Shown here: piece by piece, positions 23,340 through 33,736 of the stretch
Position numbering within the stretch: the stretch's first letter is position 1
Layout of the letters: the number at the start of each line of letters is the position of its first letter
Assembly (NCBI GenBank): GCA_030180135.1
Contig: CM058232.1
Coordinates: 78,969,001-79,033,000 of the forward strand
Direction: 5' to 3'
DNA: 64,000 nt
Origin: Orychophragmus violaceus
Taxonomy: Eukaryota; Streptophyta; Magnoliopsida; Brassicales; Brassicaceae
Program-made: the position numbers and the translations under genes
The notes under the pieces: generated by a model
The model's input: the letters and a program-made list of their open reading frames with translations, nothing else
Database searches by the model: none
Told to the model about the DNA's origin: nothing

Positions 23340-24026
23340 CTATAGGTACTCCAGCTCCAATATAGAGCTCAGTAAATCTCTTTCTAGTGGATCTTCAGCA
23401 TGTGACTTGTGAAAGTACTCTGCAGCCAAATCTCCTAATGTGTCAACATAGAAGGTCTGTCCGTCGATGGTTGGTCTCTTTGCCAGCTTGTCCATATCAA
23501 AACTCATCTTCAGATCACCCACATTCAGAATTATTCTACCTCCTTGACAGTCAATCATTGCACCAGCTGTAGCTAAGAAAGGCCTGCCTAAGATTAGTGG
23601 ATCCTTTGGTTCCTCTCCATACTGCAGAACCACAAAGTCAATAGGAATCACACATTGGCCAATCATTATGGGCACATCCTCCAATAATCCTTCGGGAATC
23701 CGGATTGTTCTATCTGCCAAAACTAGTGATATCCTAGTGGGTATAAAGTCAGTCATCCCTAGCCTCTTAGCAACTGAGAAAGGCATAAGATTCACACTGG
23801 AACCAAGATCACATAGAGATCTTTCGAATCTCTCCCTGTAGATAGCACAATCTAGTACAAAGCTTCCTGGATCTTTTAACTTCTCAGGAATTCTTCCCTG
23901 AATCACTGCACTACACACCTCATTGATCATCATTACACTCTCCTCGTCAGACCACTTCCCAGCAATCATGTCCTTAAGACATCTTCTCATCACATGAGAG
24001 GTTTCCATGGAATCAATCAAAGGCAC
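23340..24026 (-). pseudogene. B1 aspartic protease (retropepsin) region
   Basis: An open frame of 228 codons. It contains DPGSFVLDCAIYRERFERSL, the active-site region CDLGSSVNLMPFSVAKRLG, a flap-like segment (PTRISLVLADRTIRIPEGL), then DPLILGRPFLATAGAMIDC, which holds the conserved ILGRPFL near the retropepsin C-terminus. It would cut the Gag-Pol polyprotein. It lies between gag and RT in the expected order and overlaps the end of the gag frame by a few bases. D-L-G replaces the textbook D-T/S-G; the B2 copy has the same, so this is probably a family trait. Confidence 0.83.
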
Positions 24027-25967
24027 TTCAAATTACACCTTTTTGATGAACTCTTTACATTTGGCATACTGTTTTTAGCCTTTCTGGGATTCTTGGGATA
24101 AGGTACCTTAGGCTTGTAAACCCTCTCGGTTGACTGTTTTGGTTTCTCTGGTTTTGAGCTCTCTGCAGTCGCCTTGCATCGACCGTCACTGGCATTGTGT
24201 CGATCGTTGTTGGGTATCTTTGTAACGACAGTTTCTTCGTCATCGCCTTGCATCGACCGTTGCTTGGTTGCGTCGATCGATGCATTGCGAATGTCACGGA
24301 TCCCATCTTCCAATTCCTCAATTTCCACGAGCTCTTCAACACTTAACTGCCTTTTCTGGCCAGGTAACAGCTCCTTACCACTTCTCAATGTCACCGCATT
24401 GCATTGGTACTTGGGATTAGCATCAGTTCGCCCTGGGAGATATCCATCTTCCCTCTGAGCATATCCAGCAGTTCTTGCAACCTTAGCATCAAGCTCCTTC
24501 ATATGTGCGCTCAGGTTTTCAATTTTTCCATTCAGCTCCTTATAGCTTGTACCTATCTTCTTGTCGAAGTCTGCAGCACTCTTAGTCTGACTCTCCAGCA
24601 GCTGTTTCATCATTGCCTCCATCCTAATCTCATGAGCAGTGGCTGCAGGAGGAGTCTGATAAGATGAAGATCCATAGGTTCTCTGAGTACCTTGTCCAAA
24701 AGGCTTCTGAAAACCACTTGTCTGTCCAAAGGAGTTCTGATTGCCTGTAAAGGCACTCTTCTGTCCTCCATTGAAGAATCTGTTTCCCTTCTGATTACCA
24801 AATATGTTACCTTGGAAACCAGATCCTCCAATGTAATTCACATCTTCTTCCTGAGTGTCCTCCTCAGTCTGAATTACCTCAACATCTTGGGCAAAGTGGA
24901 CAGCCTTCTTACCAGCCAGGAGATTGCAAATTGTGTCCAGCTTAGATCTAAATTCAGCCATCTCTGAATTCTCTACACTTCCACCAGATTTCTTCCTCCT
25001 CTCATCCATAGTCTTGCAACTGTTGCTGCTCACTAAGTTCTCAATCAACTGCTTAGCTTGTGCAAGAGTCCTGGTGTTGAAGTTTGCATTACTGGAGTTA
25101 TCCAGCGCAGACTGATATGGCAGATCTATGCCTCTGAAGAAGATACCTAGCAATGTGACCTCAGTGAATCCATGGTGTGGGCAGTCACGCTGGTACTTCC
25201 TGAATCTCATCCAAGCAGTCTTAAGAGGCTCAGTAGGACCTTGGGTAAATGTCAGAATGTTCTGTCTGGACTGATCGGAACGCGCATCATCATAGAAGTG
25301 ACGCAGGAACTCACTCTTCAAGGCTGCCCAAGTAGTAAACTGTCCAGATGGCAGTTGCTTCAGCCATGCAGCAGCGTCTCCAGCGAGACTGTAGGGAAAG
25401 AGCTTAAGGAACAGATAATCCTGGCAGACTCCTTCATATTTCATGCCATTGGTTAGGTCCTCAAACTGATCAATGTGATCCATAGGCTGCTCCGTTGGAT
25501 GTCCATGGAAGGCATTCTGTCTCATCAGCGAGTAGTAGATGGTTTTTGATTTCAAAATCATTCCTCTCAAAACCAGGCATCACAAGAGCTGACCGGTTTG
25601 CATGAAACTCATCCGGTCTGTTGTAGTCAGCTAAAGTCCTCTCATGGACAACCATCTCTCTACCTTGGGCCTGTCTTTGGCCTTGGTTCTGCTCCTGTTG
25701 CGGTTGCTCAGGAGGATCAGGGATTACATTCCCTTCAGCATCAACCCGTTGCCCAGCAGCATTGTACGGATTGTTGTCTCGGTCCCTCAGGGTACCTTGA
25801 GCATCATGCATAATGATTAACTTTTGTACCACCATCCTTGCTCTTCTTTCTCTTCTGTTAGTCCTCTCTAGACGTCCAAGTTCTTTAAGTCCGAGATTAA
25901 CGAGGTTCAGGTTCTCATTACTTCGAGTTTCACGCGTCTGCATAAACTGTCTGTAATCGTCAAGCAA
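24017..25967 (-). pseudogene. B1 gag
   Basis: Two overlapping frames (25967-25470 and 25570-24017) together cover Gag; a single frameshift lies in the 25470-25570 overlap. The core shows the retrotransposon-gag signature LKLFPYSLAGDAAAWLKQLP ... TWAALKSEFLRHF ... WMRFRKYQRDCPHHGF. A Gly/Gln-rich stretch (GNQKGNRFFNGGQKS) and a coiled region (LNGKIENLSAHMKELDAKV) follow. The final 100 codons carry two octamer pairs (24179/24200, 24253/24273), translated NASIDATKQRS and DRHNASDGRCK. Gag forms the particle that packages element RNA. Confidence 0.87.
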
Positions 25968-26186
25968 CGATCGATGCTATCAGTGCAACGATCGATACAA
26001 TCTCAGAATCGCCTAGTAACGATCGACACACAAGTGCAACGATCGACGCAAAGCGAAATCGGTACCTGCGACAGAGAGAAAACAGAGAAAAATAAGTAAC
26101 TTAAAATAAAATAAAAACAAAACGAAACAAAAATAAAAAAATCCTAGTAAAAACCCTAAGTTCGATCCTATCGAAGACTTTAAGAG
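25968..26186 (-). other. B1 leader with two octamer pairs
   Basis: Between PBS and gag. ACGATCGA occurs at 25968, 25988, 26019 and 26039, pairs 20 bp apart, with GCGATTCT on the minus strand between the two pairs and GCGAAATCG after the second. An A-rich stretch follows. It would be in the 5' untranslated part of the element RNA, where packaging and dimerisation signals normally lie. Confidence 0.6.
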
Positions 26187-26204
26187 TCCCCGGCAACGGC
26201 GCCA
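26187..26204 (-). other. B1 primer-binding site (tRNA-Asp type)
   Basis: Minus strand TGGCGCCGTTGCCGGGGA, identical to the B2 PBS, six bases inside the 5' LTR edge. Confidence 0.9.
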
Positions 26205-26210
26205 AAAACT

Positions 26211-27400
26211 TGATAGGTTCTAATTTTAATCTTATTCTACTGCAAGTGCACAGTTAAGTGATTGTAGTATATAGGGTATCGAATCCACAGAGACTCTGGT
26301 CTCGATAGAATAAGAACCGTAGAGATTAATACTAAGAAGAAAGCAGATGTGAAGTGAATTAAAAGCAAGGCAAGAAAGTAAATCAGTAGCAAGATTGTTG
26401 TGAAAGCAGTTAACTAAAAGCGCTAAGTCTAGAGAATTCTCAGGAAATCAGACAAGCAAATAAGTTAATCAGTCGGGATCTAATTAAACACATTTCTAGA
26501 ACTCAAATCACGGAATTAGAATTAACCAAATCTCTTTGCGAAAATCCTCTAAGTCTAAGTGCAGTAATCCAAATCTCTTTGCAATTACTAACAGATTAAA
26601 CCAGCATTAATTTCAAGTTCGATATGTTCACAATTAAACTAAGCCAAATCTCTTTGCGAATAATTTAATTGCTCAATCTAAATAGTTCAGATTTTAAACC
26701 ATACTCTCGTGTCGTATTTAGCAACCTAAGATCTAGATTCTAATTGATCAGGTTAGAACTAGCATTAAGCACAATTTAGATCGAAGAACATTCTAATCAT
26801 GTGAATCCTTAACTGAATTAAACAAGTCTAGCAAGTCATGGAATCCTTAATGAGAAACCCTAAACCTAACTATGAATCTACTCAGACATGATTAATGAAA
26901 CAGAAATCATAGAATTAATAGATTGCATATAAGAAATTAAATAGATAAAGGGGTTCGAAATCTTCTCCAAAATAGATGAAGTACAGGAATAGATCAGCCC
27001 CAAAAGCTCTAAAAATCTCTTAGCTCTAAGTATGAAAGCGTATGTAAAATAAACACCAAAATCCTAATTATATAGGCATAATCTCGGCTGGGGCTTCTTT
27101 GTAAATACTGGAAACTTCTGGGCCAAAGTGCAAAATCTTGAATCTTCATTAAACCGCCGTATTCGGCCCATCTCGCTAGTGTGTCGATCGACACCAAAGG
27201 TGTGTCGATCGATGCATGATCTCAAATCGGACAGTGAGCTCAATCTCTCGGCCAAACACTCCAAAAGTCCCAAAATGCTCCATTATCTCCAATTCCGCTC
27301 CAAACCTGATTATACCTGTAAAAGACTCTAAAAGAACACAAAAGAACACTAAAACACAATTATATCATGGCATAAAACCGGTAAAAACCATGATATATCA
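26211..27400 (-). repeat. B1 5' LTR
   Basis: 1,190 bp, TGATAGGTTC to TATCA, followed by GAAGG. Differences from the left LTR are mostly single C/T or G/A changes. Confidence 0.92.
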
Positions 27401-28289
27401 GAAGGCTGACCGACGGCGTAAAGGAATTGATAGCTAATAACCAGCAAGAAGAGGAGGTCACCGGTTAGATGACCAGCAGAGATGATCGCCGGTGAGTCTC
27501 CGGCAAGAGAGATCACAGCATAATGAGAAATATCCTGTGAAGTGCATCAACCGGCGGTAAGACTTCTCCGGCGACGGTGACTTCTCTGGTAACGACGATA
27601 ATTCTGGCAAGGATTCCGGCGAGGAGGAATCTGGAGATGGCGCAAAGAGGTGTAGAAGATAACCGGCTGAAGAACAGACAAAGGCGGAGGAGATAGGCGG
27701 GGCTCCGGCGGCGAGAGCAGATTCTGGCGAAATCTCCGGCGAAAAGTGGCTTCCTTCGATGGTTTTAATGGCTTTTGGTGAGATTATAATGGTGCTTTGA
27801 TGGCTGAGCTGATCTGAGATGAAACACCAATGATCCAGAGGCTAGAAGAGATAACTTGGACCGCAAGCAACCGGGAAGACAAGAAAAGATGGCAGTGCCG
27901 ATTCGCCGGCGACATGGAGGAGAGAGAGGCAGCGGTTTCTGGTGGCAATAGGTGGCGCTTGATGATCTTTATACAAATATTAATGGGCTATGGATAATTT
28001 ATGGGTTTTAGTATCAAGAACTCAAATATAACAATAACTTGGTGAGCAAGTTATTTACCCAAAGGAGGAGGAGAGGTGAAGGTGATGGTTGGCGTGAAGG
28101 AGAGGAGAGAGGGATGGTTGAATTTCTCTGTTTAGTTTTTGTTTGTGTGAAGAAGGAAGAGGAAACAATTCTTTAAATAGCCAAGATCATCCTCCCATGC
28201 ATTGAACTCCCCTTCCCTTACATTGAATCAAAAATCCCATTTATTGAACCTCTTCTTCATACATCGCATTCTTGAGACAGGGTATTACA
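27401..28289 (-). repeat. X copy 2: LTR 5' terminal segment
   Basis: GC-rich (CCGGCG-containing) then AT-rich sequence colinear with the right part of X copy 1, ending GGTATTACA. No ORF of interest. Confidence 0.7.
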
Positions 28290-29330
28290 TTCTTTTACAG
28301 AAATTCGGCCCCCTAATTCACTAGTCGATAAAACCTCGAATTTGGAAGCTAAACCTTGTAAGTCATATTGCTTTGATTCGGTCTACACTCTGCTTCGTTT
28401 CTTGTACTATAACTCCAATCTTTGAGGCACCAACTGATGATCTTCTGCTAAAACCATCTTTTATTTCTTTCCGCCATATCATGAATCACCTAATCTGGAT
28501 TTCCTTGCTCTTCAACAATTTCTGACTTCAAATCCCAATCGCTTGAATTGAAGCTTCTAACCCATCAATTGTCTCAAAAATCCATTGCTCAATGGTTAAC
28601 CTGATCCCAGTTTCTGTTGCTTCCATTACTTGACTTGATTTCCAACTTCCAATGCTACCATCTGATGCTTTGCTGATGTTGTCATCCACTACTCTCGTCA
28701 AACTGTTTTACCAACCTCAAGCACGGCTTGTTCTCCCATGTTCACCGAATCCAAAACCTTACTGAGCCTCAAAACTATTCTTCCCAATCTGATACATCCG
28801 ATCCGATCCCAGACTTATATACCCAAATCTATTTGCTAACTCCCTTGCTTAGCTTACTTTGTGTTGACTGTTGCTGAGACCAACACTCCTTTCTAACCTC
28901 ACTGACTGACTTTGCAATCTCAGGACAAACTTCAACAATAATCCAAAACACCATCTTGACTCTTGGGTTCGGGTTCGGTCTCGTGTTCGCGTCTTATCGT
29001 CCATCACTTCCTGTGTGAACATACTCAATACACTTGAATTGTTAGTCCCTTTAACTCATTTATCGATATTACTTCCGTATATAGGTATTGATAATAAGTC
29101 ACCCACCCACCATTCACGTGTGGCTAATTATCAATATCTTATGATTCCATATTACAGTAAATAAGCATTCTACCTTAACTGATTATCAATTCTGAGTTTC
29201 TTTCTAACCAAGTAATTTTTCTAATCTTCCATCTAACAAAGTAGCTAACAATAACTTATCATTTCATCTACACAAGATTGATAATTAAAAGTTTACCAAA
29301 AGCGGCTAACACCCTAACTGATCAATATAC
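28290..29330. other. Probable X copy 2 interior, left of element C
   Basis: About 1 kb without a recognisable coding frame, bounded by the X LTR terminus and the C target site TATAC (29326-29330). A purine-poor stretch adjoins the LTR (minus strand CTGTAAAAGAA), a weak candidate PPT. It may be X interior or older flanking DNA. Confidence 0.4.
29326..29330. repeat. 5-bp target-site duplication TATAC (left of C)
   Basis: TATAC here and at 40989-40993 flank element C. Confidence 0.92.
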
Positions 29331-29867
29331 TGTGAGATCTGGGATTCACACTAAGAATTTGTATTCGTGTATTTGGACTTTTAGGATATAGAAATGGTAT
29401 AGTTTCCTATGAATCAAAGACTTTATTGAGATTGATCGTCGAGATAGAACAAACACAATCGAAAAGAGAGTACAAAGTATGAAATCGGGCTATCTAGTCG
29501 AAGTGTTCTTGACTCGGGTTGGAATATCTTGAATGGATCGCCACTTCTTCTTTAAATAGCCTTGACTCTGATCTTTCTGTTCCGATATTTCGGCCTCGCC
29601 GTCGTAACGATCTCCGGGATTTGTGTGGATCAGTTGAACTGGCGAAGACCGGGTTGCTCTATCTCCACGTCATCTTCTGCCGAGCTCGAGCTCGATTGTC
29701 TCCGGCTTCGGCATCGTCCGGGCCTTGTCAGGGCGTTTATCCGCTTGGGCCCAACAAAGGAGTCGGCTCTCCTCTTTGTCTTTGATTCTGGAACGGGCTC
29801 ATGAATATGGGCCTTTGTCTTATCTGTTAATGGGCCGGATTTCCTAGAGGGAAATCCAGTACCAATA
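29331..29867 (-). repeat. C 3' LTR
   Basis: 537 bp, very similar to the right LTR. The terminal dinucleotide next to the PPT is mutated (TA for TG on the element strand). Confidence 0.92.
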
Positions 29868-29882
29868 ATAGCCCCCCAGCCC
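29868..29882 (-). other. C polypurine tract
   Basis: The minus strand reads GGGCTGGGGGGCTAT directly upstream of the 3' LTR. Confidence 0.8.
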
Positions 29883-30467
29883 ATTGATTTCGAGAAGTCG
29901 AGGTTAATGGGCGGTGGACGTTCTTGGGAAGACGCGCGCGTGTCTCGGGCGTCGAAAAATCTAATGATTATTCTCCCCCCATCCGTAGATCTTATTGCGA
30001 TCCAACGGTCAAGGACGGGCGTGTGGGACGAGCTGATCTGCTTTTTAGCGCGTCAGCAGTTATAGCGTGTATTTGCTTGAGAATTTCATCTCCCACCGTG
30101 GATCTGGTCGATCATCGACGGCTGAGATTCAAAGGCTGCGAAGAGTCTTTTCAGGCTCGTTCTTTTGATGATGTGACCTAATTGCCGCACGCTCGCAGCC
30201 GTTGATTTCATATCTTTGGTCAGATTAGGGGGAGAGCGAGGAGTCCAAATCACCTCGATTTTCTCGTAATTATTACGAGTTCGGAATCATGCGGTTAAGA
30301 TTTTGCACGATTCCCACTATAAGTTTCTCGTATTTTGCCGAGGGTGATTTCTTCTCTCCCCACTTTCACTTCTTCTCTTACTTTTGCTCTGGTTTCTACT
30401 TCTCTTCCCATCGGAAAAATTTCCTTCCAAAACTCTTCGCTTTCTTTGTTCCGATACACCGTTTTTC

Positions 30468-32170
30468 ATGGCTCTCAGAGATGCGACAGGGGCTAGTGTT
30501 AGCACGGCGGCGGGCTCGTTTGGCCCACATCCGCCGTCTTCCCTATCCGTAGACCAAATCGAACGGTTGCGGAGGGTTTGCAGGATTCCACCGGAGGTGG
30601 AAATTGTGATTCCGTCGCCGGCGGTGTCGCCGGAAACCGCGGTGGAGGGTTATTGTTGCGCCTCATATGCCTACTTCGAGAAATGCGGGCTTTTCTTCCC
30701 TATTCCCCGCTTAATCTCTTTGGTGCTGGCCCAGCTTCAACTGGCGTTTCATCAGATGACGCCAAAATTTGTCCGGTATGTCATCGGACTCGGAGTCAGG
30801 GCCGCAGAAGAAGGAATCGAGTTCGGGCCTGAGGAACTCATGTGTGTCTGCTCGGTGAAGTTCCGGGGGACTTACTATCTCTCGCCTCGTTTTGGGCGGG
30901 TCCTCGAGGTCGTTCCGACGAAGGATGTATGGAAGGACCGATACTTCTTCTTCAGGATAACCCATCATTCGGTCGGGGACTTTGACTATTCGGTCATCCC
31001 GTCTCGATGGTCGTCCAGCGTCGGTAAGGCCCCGGTTTTAGTGTTTTCTCTTTTCTCTTTTTTTTTTAGGCCGTCCCTTATCTGGTCCGGTTTTTATCAC
31101 AGAGGCTCCGGAGTCGCTTGCTACCAACCCGATCACAGAGGCTTTGCTTGCTCGTCTGAGAGGGGCGCTGTTAATTGGGGTAGTTTTACGATCGAGCGTG
31201 TGCAGGCCGTTCTGCGGGTCGGCCCTGAGCGAGCTCCGCGGGGCCGTGCTCAGGTTCCTCAAAACCCATTGCTTCCCTCCAAACCCTCTCGGACTCTCCC
31301 GGCTCAAGCTTCTTAGCCTCCGCTTCGTATTGCCGAGCGGGTCGGAGAGAGTGAGTCGTTTTTGTTAGCAATGTTTTTGTTTATCGTCGTCGTTTTGACT
31401 CGTCTGACTTTTTTATTTTATTTATAGCTCGACTTCTTCCGGGCGGCAGCTCGGCTGCCAATTTCCCTCCTCGCGAGATGCTATCTCGCAGAGTGAGCAG
31501 CCGCCGGAATGGGAAAGATCCGGTCGACCTGGTCGACAAGATGGAGGCGGGCGAGCTTAGTAACGCTATTCTCTTTGTCCTTGATCGGGCTCCTCCTCCG
31601 CCTTCGGCTTATCCTCCTCCTCCTGCTCAGACCTCGCTCCTTCCGGTGACAGGCCCGGAGGGAACGATTGCGGGGGTTGCCGACGCGACTCTCCCCCTGG
31701 CCGAACAAGAGGCGGTTTTACCTCAGTCTAGAGGTGCTGCTCTCTGCGACTCTCGACCGGATCTGTCCGGGGGGGAAGATCATCGGAGTCGAGGAGGTTA
31801 TCTTCCCCCTTCGCCGAAGCATCGTAAAGTAGACGCGGGAAGGAGTCCAGAGGGGTCGGAGGGAGAGGAGTGCTCGGTTGTGGATGATCCGGAAGGTGTG
31901 GTTCGTCTGCTGAGGCGCATTAGGCCTGTCTGTTCTGAGCTCCCGGTTTCTGGGGAAACGGTCCTCGGTAGTGCGTATTCCGAGATGATGGCGGTTATTG
32001 GGAAGGTGAGACGTTTTTGCTTTGGTCTTCTTTTTGGCCGGGGTCAAAGAGAGAGCTGAGAAGAGGAAGATCCAGACTAGCGCCGAGATCCGTCTCCAAG
32101 AGACTTTGGCCAACATCGAGCTCATCGCCGAGATCGCAGCTGGAGAGGTGGACATCGACGAGTTGCTCTA
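30468..32170 (+). CDS. Antisense spliced ORF of element C, Transposase_28-like (putative gypsy-type transposon domain)
   Basis: Read opposite to the element's own genes. Exon 1 starts at the ATG at 30468 (MALRDATGAS) and ends at 31023 before a GTAAGG donor; the acceptor follows a T-run at 31068-31069. Further GT/AG pairs join about 31070-31350, 31429-32005 and a last exon ending TAG at 32168-32170 (VDIDEL L). The protein has the plant 'putative gypsy type transposon' look: RRVCRIPPEVEI, GYCCASYAYFEKCGLFFP, QMTPKFVRYVIGLGVRAAEE. Antisense ORFs of this class are known in Tat/Retand elements; their function is unknown. The C-terminal half is Pro/Ser-rich and charged. The first exon is certain as an open frame; the 3' splice sites are proposals. 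Confidence 0.6.
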
Positions 32171-32934
32171 GCGGAGATGGAGGCCGCGGCGGTCTCCGAT
32201 TTTAGCATTGGCAAGCTTGCCTTGCCGGCGACGTCGGAGGGCTCTGTGGCCATGGCGGGTTCTCCGCCTGCTCCCCTGGTTGAGACCGACCCGAGGATGA
32301 CTGACGAGGTCGACTTCCGGCCGAGAAGAGAGGCGGGCAATGGGGCGGAGGGCCAGGTCGGCAACTCCTCCTATGCAGCGTTTTAAAAACTATCTCTGTT
32401 GTTGCCCGAGAGGGTTTTTAATTTCTTTTTCAAACTTTGGTTGCCCGAGGGGGCTTTTTGTTCGAACTCGAGGACATCGTGTCCTTTTCTTTTTTTTATG
32501 AATTTGCTTTTTAAATCTTTCATGCCTTAGCATAGATTTTTATTGTTTTTATGCCTTAACATAAAATTCGAGCCGTTGCGGCGATTCGAACTTCTCCAGA
32601 GGAATCGAGCAGATAACTTATCTTGAATTGCCTTAGGTAGTTCTTTGCGAACTTTTAAGTCGATTGCATTTGAGCTCGAGCTCTTTGCCAGGAATAGTCT
32701 GAGGCGCGACTACTTCGTAATGTAAGATTCAGGCTTAATCGCTGAATTGAAAAGAGAAGCAAGTATGAGAACGAATCGAAGTAAACTTACAAAGATCCGA
32801 TTTGGAGTGTGTGTAGAGGTTGCATGCTTGAATAGCCGTCTTGACCTCGTTATTTTGCTTGAGGGGTGGGGTAGCCCCCCGATTCTTTTAATCCGTATAA
32901 GGTTTAGAAGAATTGTATTTTTTGGAAAGATCGT
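32171..32934. other. C 3' region between antisense ORF and minisatellite
   Basis: A short plus-strand open frame (32177-32386, MEAAAVSDFSIGK) may be a further exon or run-on of the antisense ORF. The rest is T-rich with no coding signal. GTTGCCCGAGGGGGC and a near-copy recur at 32400-32455. Confidence 0.4.
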
Positions 32935-33295
32935 TCTGGATCTCTTTCTTTGGGACGATCATTTCAGTTCGTTCGAATCGGGAGGACCGTTTTAGGTCGC
33001 TTGTTTTGGGACGATCATTTCAGTTCGTTCGGTTTGGAGGGACCGTTTTAGGCCGCTTTGTTTGAAGGGATAATTTCATATCACTTTATTTCTTGGAGAG
33101 ATAATTTCATATCACTTGATTTTTGAAGAGATAATTTCATATCTTTCGTTTTGGGAGAGGCCATTTCAGGTTGCTCGGAAGGGATAATTTCATATCGCTT
33201 GTTTTTTAGAAGAGATAATTTCATATCGCTTAATTTTGAAGAGATAATTTCATATCTCTTTAGTTTTTGGAAGAGATAATTTCATATCACTTTGC
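32935..33295. repeat. Degenerate minisatellite in the 3' region of C
   Basis: About ten imperfect copies of a unit built on GAGATAATTTCATATCACTT, spaced roughly 30-38 bp. The first copies read GACGATCATTTCAGTTCGTT and later ones GAAGAGATAATTTCATATC. Tat elements are known for such hypervariable tandem repeats downstream of pol. Confidence 0.85.
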
Positions 33296-33510
33296 ACAAC
33301 GTAACGGCTCTAACTTTTGCGACAGGAAGAGACGTTTGATTGGGAGACTTATTTTGATTTCACAAAGATAAGCTAGTAGGACTTCGTTTGAAGTTATCGA
33401 GCTCGGTAAGAGCTTTGTGTTTGGGGGGTGGCTGCGCTCGAAATCGAGCTGCCTACGTACCCTTTTAATTGGATCAAGCCATTTCGTAGTTCGATTATGT
33501 TGATGTATTC

Positions 33511-33736
33511 TTAGTGGAAGTACTTTTTGAGGTTGATAATGTTCCAAGGTCGTAGTTCAGGTTTCTGGGTTTCTACCGATTTGAGTCGGTAGACCCCGTC
33601 CTTCACAACGTCGGTGACCTGGTAAGGACCTTCCCACTTTGCTCCTAATTTTCCAGCGTGTTCTTCCTTTTTATGGTCGAACACTTTCCGTAAGACGAGC
33701 ACTCCTACTTGAAACCTTCGAGTTTTGATTCGGGAA
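33511..33736 (-). pseudogene. C integrase C-terminal end, out of frame
   Basis: About 63 codons, VLRKVFDHKKEEHAGKLGAKW, then GPYQVTDVVKDGVYRLKSV and PWNIINLKKYFH, the SH3-like tail of gypsy integrases. It belongs to the pol frame ending at 33737 but is separated by a short deletion that shifts the frame there. Confidence 0.8.

Larger units (their letters stand above)
16337..27400 (-). mobile_element. B1: full-length Athila-like Ty3/gypsy retrotransposon
   Basis: 11,064 bp including a nested solo LTR. Two LTRs of identical length (1,190 bp; 16337-17526 and 26211-27400) with TGATA...TATCA ends, 5-bp TSD GAAGG, tRNA-Asp PBS (26187-26204) and PPT (17527-17543). Minus-strand order is gag, protease, reverse transcriptase, RNase H, integrase. 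There is no env-like frame between integrase and PPT, where many Athila elements have one. Several stop codons and frame breaks make it inactive. Roughly twenty LTR differences are visible by eye. Octamer pairs sit at almost every domain boundary. Confidence 0.93.
13311..28289 (-). mobile_element. X copy 2: 5' portion of the long LTR, split by a solo LTR and by B1
   Basis: The X LTR is present at 13311-13810, 14982-16336 and 27401-28289, about 2.73 kb after removing the insertions. It starts inside the LTR at GAGTCTAATGAGCA and ends at the true 5' terminus (GGTATTACA at 28281-28289, reverse complement of TGTAATACC). The missing remainder of the LTR (about 470 bp) is found at 42634-43110 and ends at the same GAGTCTAATGAGCA. 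The 16200-16310 part again has several W-box cores. No gene is encoded. Confidence 0.75.

Noticed and set aside
28290..29330. A host gene between X and C
   Set aside because: No frame or splice pattern could be built; more likely element interior or old flank.
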